From Erigeron canadensis (taxonomy: Eukaryota; Streptophyta; Magnoliopsida; Asterales; Asteraceae), in contig NC_057768.1 of the NCBI RefSeq assembly GCF_010389155.1, forward strand, positions 15,807,664-15,871,663: DNA of 64,000 bases. The letters are read 5' to 3'. The position numbers were made by a program, and so were the translations under genes. The notes under the pieces are model-generated. The model had not been told where the DNA came from. It saw only the letters and a program-made list of their open reading frames with translations, and ran no database searches. Positions 17,957-28,487 of this stretch are shown one piece after another. Numbering within the stretch: position 1 is the first letter of the stretch; the number at the start of each line of letters is the position of its first letter.

Positions 17957-19690
17957 TCAATTCTCCTCGGCCAATGACGGAGGAGAAGGTGTCACTGGAC
18001 CAGCTGAAAAAGCTACAGGTGCAACTGGACGAGGTATGACAATATCTGGTTCTCCAGTTGCAGTAGCATCAGTAGATAGAAGAGGAGGGGTTGTAGAAAT
18101 GAAAGGAAGAGATTCAATGTGTCGTTCATGCTGAGAATGCTCAGGTGTGAACGACGGCGACGGTGGGGTTAGGATGTGTCTATTTCTAGGCACACCCATA
18201 GAAGAAGGTGATTGGCGAGAGGTGAATATTGGAGGTATTTCTAAGCTTTGTACATGAGTTGGGGAAACTGAAACATGTGGTTCTTGGGGTTGACCAAGGA
18301 GAGAAGGGAGCTGATCAAGTATAGTCGCATCAGCCATCTCCTGGTCAGATTCTGTCTCAGATGAGTCCGAAGACTCAAGCTGAAACACACCCTCATTTAT
18401 GCCAAGATCCATAAATGTTGGGGGTGGCTGAACAAGTTGTTCAGACTCCTGATGACCAGTTTGAGTTGCCTCAATGGTATCATCAGTTTGAGGATCCGTT
18501 GCCGAAGCATCTTCTCCCTGGACAGAGGTGACTGGTGCCTCAACCACAACCGCTCTATCCTCAGTTGCAATATCATCGGCAGCGGCTTCAGAGACCACTA
18601 TCACAGATTGTGACTGGTCAGGTGCAGCAAGTCCAGATCTTGATCTCCTGCTTTTAGAGGATCTTCTTGCTTTAGGAACTGCCTGGACTCCTGCTTCTGC
18701 CACAGTTACTACTTCAGTAGACGAACCGGTGGGTCCCTCATTATTTTGAGGCCCGCCCAGTTGCCTTTCTGATTCACCAGATTGTGGTGCATCAGTTTTA
18801 GAGAATGCAAAAATCATTCTCGGGGACATCTGGACTTCATCAGAAGTGGACACCAGGTTGTCCAGATTCCTCAACAGTTCTGGCACAGAGAACGAGGATT
18901 GCGTGTTGTTGTACTCGTCTCTGCCCAGAAACTGAATAAAACAAAGGGACAGAAACCTTGAAAAGGGAACACAAGGACCCCTGTTACCCTTCAACTTGAA
19001 TACCAGGCTTCTGAACAAAATGCCTGCAAAATCCACCCTCAGCCCATTCCAAAGGCAGTACGCCATTTCTGCCTGGAAGGAGTTTATCTGGTCCAATCCA
19101 CCAGAACTCCCTCCCAAACTTTCCACCAAGTGGACCATAAAGAACTTCCAGGATGGTGAAAGCCCCTTCATTGTAATGGACCCCTTGGTCTTCAACACAT
19201 CCCCCTCCACCATCTCCTTATTTCCCATATCAAGGAAGACCTGGCGGAAATTGATATTGGAGGAAATCACCACTGGAGTTTCATTATGTCTCCAGTAGTT
19301 GAGGTTAAGGGCTTCCCTCAACGTTCCAGTGGTGATGGTACACGGGACTGACCCATCCTTTAGAGAAAAGGAGATGGATGAGCAGTCCTCAGAAAGAGAG
19401 GCAGTGTACCAGAACTCACACAAGTAATCATGGAATAGCTTGTGTGGATTCAAAGAGAAGGCATCGCTGAGGGGAGAAATCCGAAGAAAGGATTGGATTC
19501 TCCCGATAAGAGAGTCAGCGGCCTGGAGCCCTTGAAGAGATGCCATTGGATTATTTGGATTTAGTTTAATAAGCTTAGAGCTTATGGGAGCACCAGTGGC
19601 ACGAATAACATTTTGTGATGGAATGTACTCAGCAGTGAGTAGATTCACATCACGAGAACGAGATGAAGAAGAAGAAGATTTAGGAGCCAT
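17957..19690 (-). CDS. copia accessory ORF a (577 codons)
   Basis: Starts at ATG 19690 in good plant context (ACAAATGGCT), MAPKSSSSSSRSRD, and ends at TGA 17957. The N-terminal ~250 residues look globular: SLIGRIQSFLRISPLSDAF, LCEFWYTASLSEDC, MKGLSPSWKFFMVHLVESLG, FQAEMAYCLWNGLRVDFAGI and FSRFLSLCFIQFLGRDEY. This resembles, from memory, proteins encoded beside copia pol in Asteraceae genomes, of unknown function. The remaining ~300 residues are low-complexity, acidic and Pro/Ser/Thr-rich with a KARRSSKSRRSRSG basic patch that could be a nuclear signal. No clear transmembrane helix. It has a TATA-type promoter of its own upstream. Confidence 0.75.
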   Translation of the reverse strand: MAPKSSSSSSRSRDVNLLTAEYIPSQNVIRATGAPISSKLIKLNPNNPMASLQGLQAADSLIGRIQSFLRISPLSDAFSLNPHKLFHDYLCEFWYTASLSEDCSSISFSLKDGSVPCTITTGTLREALNLNYWRHNETPVVISSNINFRQVFLDMGNKEMVEGDVLKTKGSITMKGLSPSWKFFMVHLVESLGGSSGGLDQINSFQAEMAYCLWNGLRVDFAGILFRSLVFKLKGNRGPCVPFSRFLSLCFIQFLGRDEYNNTQSSFSVPELLRNLDNLVSTSDEVQMSPRMIFAFSKTDAPQSGESERQLGGPQNNEGPTGSSTEVVTVAEAGVQAVPKARRSSKSRRSRSGLAAPDQSQSVIVVSEAAADDIATEDRAVVVEAPVTSVQGEDASATDPQTDDTIEATQTGHQESEQLVQPPPTFMDLGINEGVFQLESSDSSETESDQEMADATILDQLPSLLGQPQEPHVSVSPTHVQSLEIPPIFTSRQSPSSMGVPRNRHILTPPSPSFTPEHSQHERHIESLPFISTTPPLLSTDATATGEPDIVIPRPVAPVAFSAGPVTPSPPSLAEEN

Positions 19691-20380
19691 TTGTGAATTT
19701 AGATTTAGGGTTTTGGACTTAAAGAAGAAAGAGAGAAAAGGATCTCGAATTGTGAATGATTGAAAGAGTAAATGAAGGAATTTTGAGAGAAGTAAATGAG
19801 ACGGATATTTTGTGGGGGGTATATATAGGCAGTAAAAATATTGCCAAAATATATACGAAAAGATATTTTAGTCTCCAAAAGTTTGAAATAATTTGTAAAA
19901 GTTATTTTCCAAAATTTTGAGAATTCAAAAATATTTAATACTTCCCATCAAGCATTTAATGCTACGACGGCTGGTATTCCACTTACCCACTAACTTCACC
20001 AATACCCATAAAAAGTGCAGTACATTTCAGCAAAAGTCTTGACACGTAAGACATGTCAGGTGACGTTCGTGAGTGCGAGGTTAGTACTCGAGTAACATCA
20101 CGTGTCACAAGTATCCACCAAGTAAAACACAACGTTATGAAATCTGGCTGACCACCATTTTGAGACAAGACCAAACTAGCAACCAAAAGAAAATTTAGAT
20201 GCCAGTTTCAACTGATGACCTTCAGTTGCATTTTTTAATAATTTATTTGAAAAATATTTGAGTCTTTTTCCCCTTAAAATGTGATCCATTTGATCAATGA
20301 CTAGTCTTTGAGTACATCAAGGCGTTCAATCTCCAACCAATCAAGGATCACCTGGACCATCCTCAACTGAAGGGCCTCTT
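19691..20380 (-). promoter_or_regulatory. internal promoter-like region driving ORF a
   Basis: In the ORF a sense, a TATA box CTATATATAC (19828-19819) lies about 130 nt before the ATG. It is followed by a TC-rich leader with TTCTCTC, CTTTTCTCTCTTTCTTC and AAACCCTAAATC words, then ACAAATGGCT at the start. Upstream there are two ABRE-type elements (CACGTGTC at 20099-20106; ACGTGTC on the minus strand at 20047-20041) and a TGACGT word at 20061-20066. This looks like a plant RNA polymerase II promoter and 5' UTR, not like retroelement spacer. Confidence 0.6.
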
Positions 20381-20384
20381 CAGT

Positions 20385-20840
20385 TTAATGAGGATTTAAC
20401 ATACCCAGTTCACTGATGAGATGTTTAAAAGTCTTTTCATCAAGAGGTTTTGTAAAAACATCAGCTAACTGTTTATCAGTGGGGATGAAATGTATTTCAA
20501 TATCTCCTTTCATAACATGATCACGAATGAAGTGATACCTGATATCAATATGCTTTGTCTTTGAGTGCATCACTGGGTTGTGAGATATAGCAATAGCACT
20601 GGTGTTGTCACAAAAGATTGGGGTTCTTGTAAATTTCATGCCATAATCAAGTAACTGTTTTTGATCCAGAGAATCTGGGCACAGCAACTGGCCGCAGAAA
20701 TGTATTCTGCCTCAGCAGTAGACATTGAGACTGAAGTCTGCTTCTTACTTGTCCAACTCACCAGTTTTCCCCCTAGGAAATGACATCCACCAGTTGTGGA
20801 TTTTCTATCAATCTTACAACCAGGCTCTTGGGGCTGTCGA
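20385..20840 (-). pseudogene. copia RNase H, left contig copy
   Basis: Reads [20 protein letters not shown], then [33 protein letters not shown] and [19 protein letters not shown], ending [11 protein letters not shown] with TAA near 20385: the Ty1/copia RNase H that removes RNA from the hybrid. A single-base loss near 20660 splits the frame here but not in the right-hand copy (28023-28487), so it is probably a consensus error. Confidence 0.85.
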
Positions 20841-22002
20841 AGACCATATAAAGCTTTGTTCAGTCTATATACCAAGGTGGATGCTTTTCATTTATGAAGC
20901 CTGAGTCTGCGTAACATACACTTCTTCTTCGTCCAATGTGCCATTCAGAAACGCACTTTTTACATCCTCTGGAAACCTTGAATTGTAAGTGAGCAGCATA
21001 AGCAAGAAAATTTTGATGGCTTCAAGTCTTGCAACTGGAGCAAAGTTTCATCGAAATCAACACCTTCTGCCTGACAATAACCCTTGGCAACTAATCTAGC
21101 TTTGTTTCTGACAACGTTGCCATCTTCATCCTCTTGTTCCGGTAGACCCACCTCGTTCCAATGGGTTCTCTCTTAACCCTGGAGGACAAGGAACAAGCTC
21201 CCAAACATTGTCCTGTCAACTGGTTGAGTTCTTCTTGCATAGCTTCAACCCAGCTTGGATCTGCCATAGCCTCGTCAATCTTCTTCGGTTCAATTAGTGA
21301 TAAGAAGGTGACGTTCAAGCATTGATCACTTGTTGCTCTTCTAGTCTGAACCCCACTATCTGGATTGCCAATATCTGCTCAATGGGATGAGCAGCAGTCC
21401 ATTTAGTGTATTGCCTAGGTTGGTTATACAACTCAGTGCAGACAACGGACGATCTCCAACGTTGCAACAACAGGAGTTAATCAGTCCAAACTACTTCAAC
21501 TTCAGCATTATTTGGCACTGAAGATTAACATGATTATCTTCAAACAAAGGTACTCTTGAAGAACTGGAGAAGCTTGAACTGGTTCTGATGTTGTTGTGGC
21601 ACGCACATCAGCTCCAATTACCAGTTTTTTCAGGTAGGTTAAAACTATAGAAGGATAGAATGAGGTGTCCCAGCAGTTCTCTTTACCTTAACTGGTTCCA
21701 AGACTGGTTTTGGAAACATTTTCCTGGTGTACAACTGATTGATGAACCTGATCAGATACACCAAAATCAACTGGGACAACTGACGATAAATCAAGGGTTG
21801 GTCTTTTGTTGATTGCTTCATTTGATTCACGACGTGACATGAATTGTCTCATGTACCTTTTGGAGTCTATAAATTATAAACTCTATAGGCTTTTCTAATA
21901 TTGGAATACCCCACAAAGACACCTTCGTCAGCTTTTGCATCAAATTTTTCCAACTGACGGAATCGTTTAAAATGTAAACTGGACAGCCAAATACATGGAA
22001 AT
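20841..22002 (-). pseudogene. copia RT/integrase segment at an error-rich contig end
   Basis: Same sequence as 28488-29663 but with many one-base losses and gains. Pieces readable include [33 protein letters not shown] and [20 protein letters not shown]. The density of indels rises toward the N gap, as expected for a poorly polished contig end and not for gradual decay. Confidence 0.8.
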
Positions 22003-22102
22003 NNNNNNNNNNNNNNNNNNNNNNNNNNNNNNNNNNNNNNNNNNNNNNNNNNNNNNNNNNNNNNNNNNNNNNNNNNNNNNNNNNNNNNNNNNNNNNNNNN
22101 NN
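22003..22102. other. assembly gap of exactly 100 N
   Basis: A conventional scaffold spacer. The sequence on its left ends at a position equal to 29663, and that on its right begins at a position equal to 14386, so the gap joins two overlapping contig ends. Confidence 0.99.
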
Positions 22103-22340
22103 CTACCCAAATCTTGAATATCCTGAAGGCACATTTTCAGGATACTGTTAGCTAATAAAATTAGCTAAGTAAGAATAACCTAGATTTGAAAACATTTGCC
22201 AATTAATATATAACGAAATCTGCTTAAGTTAATTCTCATAATACATAACAACATATCATACGGCATTAGTTCATCATGGCGTTCTGACACCCACATGATG
22301 GGTTAACCATAAGGTGGTCCATCATCGTCGTTAGGAATTA

Positions 22341-23304
22341 TATTATTCCCACTATCACTAGATGGGTGCTGAAGACACCTCTATGTCGATGGTGAGTGAA
22401 CTTTGCAACACGATCAATTATCTGGATGTGACCAGTTTAGTTTGATCGTGTACCAGGTTAACTGGAATTAGTATTAAGTGACAGAATATTAATACATGCA
22501 ATAATATAAATGACGATATATAAACTGGTGAGACAATATGTAATTTTCAAGTGTATTTTATTTATTACTTGTTTAAATAAAATACAAGTTGTTGCGGAAC
22601 CAAGATAATACAAGAATGTAAATATCCTAACAACCCATGAATTACAATTGATCTAAACTTGAAATTCTCCTAAACAATCGAAACACTTAGAGTTGTGAAA
22701 TGTTTCTTTTTGCGATTGAGAGAATATTGCACAAGTTCACCAATATTGCAGAATATATGTATTTGCAAAGTTATTGAAACAGCTTGTGCAAGGACCTCTA
22801 TTTATAGTCGAAGATTGAGCATGGGGATCTCAACTTCGATGTACAAATATGGTTGACATCACACAGCACACAAAAGTATTGTTTAAATAATCCTTTGGTG
22901 TGTTAAATAAAGTAAGACAAAGGTTACTTTATTCACCACTCTACATCTTTGTATCTTTATCCAAAGACAATATCATTGTCCGGTTAAAAGGATGTAGAGT
23001 AAAAAGGTCCTCCTCGTAATCAGTGTAAAGCTTTGTAAGAGCATTTACACTGGAGGATTCTCCAGTTGATTGATCTGGTAGATTGTCAACTGGGCTTCGC
23101 TGCCATTGCCAATCTCTATCTTCCATTTGTTGTCTTTGACTTCAACTGGAAGGTCTTCAGATTCTAGTCGTCTGATCTCAACTGGAGGAAGTCATCAGTT
23201 GCTAAACCTGTACAATGCAACTGGACTTCTAATATTTCGGACAATTCCTCATGCTCTCCAGATGTCACTGGAGAGCTCCAGTTTAGTTAAAACTGGACCT
23301 AACA
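22341..23304 (-). mobile_element. copia 3' LTR, duplicate copy
   Basis: Same LTR as 14638-15615 with scattered one-base deletions (for example AATTATCTGG for AATTAATCTGG). It lacks the TSD because the flank reads aatta instead of aatga. Treated as the same locus sequenced twice. Confidence 0.85.
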
Positions 23305-23569
23305 AATTCCCCCTAATTGTCCTGAAATATTGTCAAGTATTTTCAAACTTGTTTCTATACAAGTTTAAGTTTGAAATACTTGAATTTGATAAACCTATTA
23401 AGTTTCCAAGACATTTTTATAGATCATCAAATGTCTTGGATTTTGTTTTAAGTGTTTGTAGATCTTATCAGATATCTTACTTGTAGGTTACAATCTGGCA
23501 ACTTGTATATACATACAATTTCAAATAAATTACAAGAGAGTACACAAATTACAAGCAGATAATAGTTAG

Positions 23570-24660
23570 AAGGAAACTTAAACAGATGGCCCTTCGCCAG
23601 TTTTCCTTCTCTTTGAGACTGATGAAATCGGCTGAGTATCCTCAGGATCAAGGCCTAATCTTTCTTCAATGTTTTCCTTGAACTTGATGAGATTTTGCAA
23701 TACATACTCCCAGCCTCTTTCAACTTTATTCTTCCTCTGCCTCCCCCTCCAACAGCCTCAACATCTCAACATGCTCGGAATGACCATACTGATTGACATC
23801 CGGGTTCTCAGTAGTCCTTTTAGGTCCACCAAAGTATTGTACCTCAACAACAAAATGCTTGGCACCAGGCTTAATTGAAACCTTAACATCAGTAATCCTG
23901 CCTCTATTGTGCCTTCGACGCTGTACATCTGACAAATATGTGAGCTTCAGATTCATTTGTCAGTTTGATTTTGCTCGTGCTCAGCTTTTGTGTAGCAGCT
24001 CGATATCATCTGTTGTGGGTTCACATGGTTCTACCCAAGTCCTCAGATTTGCATCTCTTGTAAGGCCTTTTGTTTTCTTCCTTTGGACTTGGGTGGATTC
24101 AACACTTTGGTGACCGCCTTCTTGACCTGCTCAGTTCTCTTGAGAATCCCTTCAGATCTGATCTCTCTGGCCTTTTCCACCGATACATTCAAACACTTTG
24201 CATCCAGTTCAGCCTCATCATCCTGGTAGTGTTTGTCCAGTTCACTTCAAGCATCTCCTTCAGTGCATTGACTATTCTTGGATCTTCTTTGATCTTCTTG
24301 TATTCAACAAGTGTCAAGCCAAGGAGTTGAGCATCAGTGATATCAACAAGAGGGGTTGGAAGATTTTTTCTTGATTCAACTGGTTTGCCTTCATTTGTTT
24401 CTTCCTTTCCTTGACCAGGTATCCCACTCTTGCTAATTTCTGGCTCTCGCTTTCAGTAACTGGAGGCAACAAATCGACATTGCCAGTTTCCAACATTGGT
24501 GCATCGGTGGCTGGTTCCAAAGATTCATCAGCAATGGCCTTTCCCTTGTCAACACTCCCTACCACCACATCATCAAACACCTCAAACCCTTGCTCACAGC
24601 CTCAGTACTGGTAGCCATCACAATCTCCTTCCCTTTACTTGAAGTCTTCACAAGAGTGTG
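23570..24660 (-). pseudogene. accessory ORF c, duplicate copy with frameshifts
   Basis: Same protein as 15892-16980, broken by at least five one- or two-base losses (near 23950, 24002, 24060, 24242 and 24378). The intact left copy should be used for annotation. Confidence 0.8.
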
Positions 24661-25560
24661 AGGGCATGTACCGACCTTTCCCCCTTGGCAGCATCTAGTC
24701 CCTGCCTGATGGCTTCAAAATCAGCATGACTAGAGGGCAGGCGATCTAGAGGCTGCCATGATTGCATTGTCTTACACTCTTTGAAGACTCCACAAAGCAT
24801 GCGAACTGTCCTCCAAAGATGATTTATCTCTTGAGATTGAGTCATTACATTTCCACTTGTCTGCTCTTGACTCTTTAAAATTTGTTGAGAATGGAGAGAT
24901 CATCTGAAGAGAGCCCAGTTGCAGGGACTTCCTGAGCACTGTCAGGCTCAACCGCCCTTCCTTTGCCAACTTCAGTGGTCAGATCAGATATGGCAGTTGA
25001 ATGTTCAGACACTTTGCTAGCCAGCGTATCCAGACTGCACCTCAACCGATCAATCTCAGATGTAATTGGAGTGAGATCGACCTGGGGCACTGCAATCTTG
25101 GTGATCTCAGATATCACCTTTTCTATCAAGTTACTCTCACTGGCAGCCAAAGTTTCTTCGATCTTGAGACCCACTGAAGAGGCCAACCGACTCCCAAGCT
25201 CTGTCACATCTAGGCCAGGTTTGCTACACAGCTCTTGCACCTGCCTTTCCAGATTCTTAATATCAACCTCTGAAGATCTGACAGTATTGTTCAGCAGGTT
25301 GGATATTGAGGATGTGACTCCAGATTGAGTCAGTGCGAATGCCTCCCTTAAAGATATTGCCAATTGATTGGAGGATTCCACTAACTCGTTCAGCTTGCCA
25401 AACACCAAGTCCTCATTAGCAGAGAACTTGTTAATCCCCAGGTCAACCACTTTAATATTTTGCAGATGATCCTTGTGGTACCTGGAGAGGGACTTGGTGT
25501 TCTTCTCCAGTGTCTTTTGAATCTCTTCCACCCTCGCAAGAAGGTTCGGAGATCGGTTTG
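24648..25560 (-). pseudogene. accessory ORF b, duplicate copy
   Basis: Same protein as the left copy with a one-base loss near 24885 that splits it and another near 25550. It ends at the same TGA as the left copy, which supports that stop being real. Confidence 0.8.
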
Positions 25561-25575
25561 AAAGACACGAACTGG

Positions 25576-27323
25576 CTAGTTAAAAGACGAACTGTGCGAT
25601 TGTCGAGGTGAATGACGGAGGAGAGGTGTCACTGGACCAGCTGAAAAAGCTACAGGTGCAACTGGACGAGGTATGACAATATCTGGTTCTCCAGTTGCAG
25701 TAGCATCAGTAGATAGAAGAGGAGGGTTGTAGAATGAAAGGAAGAGATTCAATGTGTCGTTCATGCTGAGAATGCTCAGGTGTGAACGACGGCGACGGTG
25801 GGTTAGGATGTGTCTATTTCTAGGCACACCCATAGAAGAAGGTGATTGGCGAGAGGTGAATATTGGAGGTATTTCTAAGCTTTGTACATGAGTTGGGGAA
25901 ACTGAAACATGTGGTTCTTGGGGTTGACCAAGGAGAGAAGGGAGCTGATCAAGTATAGTCGCATCAGCCATCTCCTGGTCAGATTCTGTCTCAGATGAGT
26001 CCGAAGACTCAAGCTGAAACACACCCTCATTTATGCCAAGATCCATAAATGTTGGGGGTGGCTGAACAAGTTGTTCAGACTCCTGATGACCAGTTTGAGT
26101 TGCCTCAATGGTATCATCAGTTTGAGGATCCGTTGCCGAAGCATCTTCTCCCTGGACAGAGGTGACTGGTGCCTCAACCACAACTGCTCTATCCTCAGTT
26201 GCAATATCATCGGCAGCGGCTTCAGAGACCACTATCACAGATTGTGACTGGTCAGGTGCAGCAAGTCCAGATCTTGATCTCCTGCTTTTAGAGGATCTTC
26301 TTGCTTTAGGAACTGCCTGGACTCCTGCTTCTGCCACAGTTACTACTTCAGTAGACGAACCGGTGGGTCCCTCATTATTTTGAGGCCCGCCCAGTTGCCT
26401 TTCTGATTCACCAGATTGTGGTGCATCAGTTTTAGAGAATGCAAAAATCATTCTCGGGGACATCTGGACTTCATCAGAAGTGGACACCAGGTTGTCCAGA
26501 TTCCTCAACAGTTCTGGCACAGAGAACGAGGATTGCGTGTTGTTGTACTCGTCTCTGCCCAGAATCTGAATAAAACAAAGGGACAGAAACCTTGAAAAGG
26601 AACACAAGGACCCCTGTTACCCTTCAACTTGAATACCAGGCTTCTGAACAAAATGCCTGCAAAATCCACCCTCAGCCCATTCCAAAGGCAGTACGCCATT
26701 TCTGCCTGGAAGGAGTTTATCTGGTCCAATCCACCAGAACTCCCTCCCAAACTTTCCACCAAGTGGACCATAAAGAACTTCCAGGATGGTGAAAGCCCCT
26801 TCATTGTAATGGACCCCTTGGTCTTCAACACATCCCCCTCCACCATCTCCTTATTTCCCATATCAAGGAAGACCTGGCGGAAATTGATATTGGAGGAAAT
26901 CACCACTGGAGTTTCATTATGTCTCCAGTAGTTGAGGTTAAGGGCTTCCCTCAACGTTCCAGTGGTGATGGTACACGGGACTGACCCATCCTTTAGAGAA
27001 AAGGAGATGGATGAGCAGTCCTCAGAAAGAGAGGCAGTGTACCAGAACTCACACAAGTAATCATGGAATAGCTTGTGTGGATTCAAAGAGAAGGCATCGC
27101 TGAGGGGAGAAATCCGAAGAAAGGATTGGATTCTCCCGATAAGAGAGTCAGCGGCCTGGAGCCCTTGAAGAGATGCCATTGGATTATTTGGATTTAGTTT
27201 AATAAGCTTAGAGCTTATGGGAGCACCAGTGGCACGAATAACATTTTGTGATGGAATGTACTCAGCAGTGAGTAGATTCACATCACGAGAACGAGATGAA
27301 GAAGAAGAAGATTTAGGAGCCAT
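25576..27323 (-). pseudogene. accessory ORF a, duplicate copy
   Basis: ATG at 27323 in the same context; one base is missing near 26597 (GAAAAGGAAC against GAAAAGGGAAC), splitting the ORF, with two more losses near 25725-25800. The TATA box is present near 27455-27465. Confidence 0.85.
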
Positions 27324-28022
27324 TTGTGAATTTAGATTTAGGGTTTTGGACTTAAAGAAGAAAGAGAGAAAAGGATCTCGAATTGTGAATGATTGAAAGA
27401 GTAAATGAAGGAATTTTGAGAGAAGTAAATGAGACGGATATTTTGGTGGGGGGTATATATAGGCAGTAAAAATATTGCCAAAATATATACGAAAAGATAT
27501 TTTAGTCTCCAAAAGTTTGAAATAATTTGTAAAAAGTTATTTTCCAAAATTTTGAGAATTCAAAAATATTTAATACTTCCCATCAAGCATTTAATGCTAC
27601 GACGGCTGGTATTCCCACTTACCCACTAACTTCACCAATACCCATAAAAAGTGCAGTACATTTCAGCAAAAGTCTTGACACGTAAGACATGTCAGGTGAC
27701 GTTCGTGAGTGCGAGGTTAGTACTCGAGTAACATCACGTGTCACAAGTATCCACCAAGTAAAACACAACGTTATGAAATCTGGCTGACCACCATTTTGAG
27801 ACAAGACCAAACTAGCAACCAAAAGAAAATTTAGATGCCAGTTTCAACTGATGACCTTCAGTTGCATTTTTTAATAATTTATTTGAAAAATATTTTGAGT
27901 CTTTTTCCCCTTAAAAATGTGATCCATTTGATCAATGACTAGTCTTTGAGTACATCAAGGCGTTCAATCTCCAACCAATCAAGGATCACCTGGACCATCC
28001 TCAACTGAAGGGCCTCTTCAGT

Positions 28023-28487
28023 TTAATGAGGATTTAACATACCCAGTTCACTGATGAGATGTTTAAAAGTCTTTTCATCAAGAGGTTTTGTAAAAACATC
28101 AGCTAACTGTTTATCAGTGGGGATGAAATGTATTTCAATATCTCCTTTCATAACATGATCACGAATGAAGTGATACCTGATATCAATATGCTTTGTCTTT
28201 GAGTGCATCACTGGGTTGTGAGATATAGCAATAGCACTGGTGTTGTCACAAAAGATTGGGGTTCTTGTAAATTTCATGCCATAATCAAGTAACTGGTTTT
28301 TGATCCAGAGAATCTGGGCACAGCAACTGGCCGCAGAAATGTATTCTGCCTCAGCAGTAGACATTGAGACTGAAGTCTGCTTCTTACTTGTCCAACTCAC
28401 CAGTTTTCCCCCTAGGAAATGACATCCACCAGTTGTGGATTTTCTATCAATCTTACAACCAGGCTCTTGGGGCTTGTCGAAGACCAT
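28023..28487 (-). CDS. copia RNase H (better copy)
   Basis: Continuous frame [12 protein letters not shown] ... [20 protein letters not shown] ... [17 protein letters not shown] to TAA near 28023. Residues D (CDNTSAI) and E (TAEAEY) of the active site are present. The segment that should precede it, the catalytic half of RT, is absent: the sequence goes from RQAPRAW straight to GCKIDR with a change of frame. Confidence 0.85.
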   Translation of the reverse strand: MVFDKPQEPGCKIDRKSTTGGCHFLGGKLVSWTSKKQTSVSMSTAEAEYISAASCCAQILWIKNQLLDYGMKFTRTPIFCDNTSAIAISHNPVMHSKTKHIDIRYHFIRDHVMKGDIEIHFIPTDKQLADVFTKPLDEKTFKHLISELGMLNPH

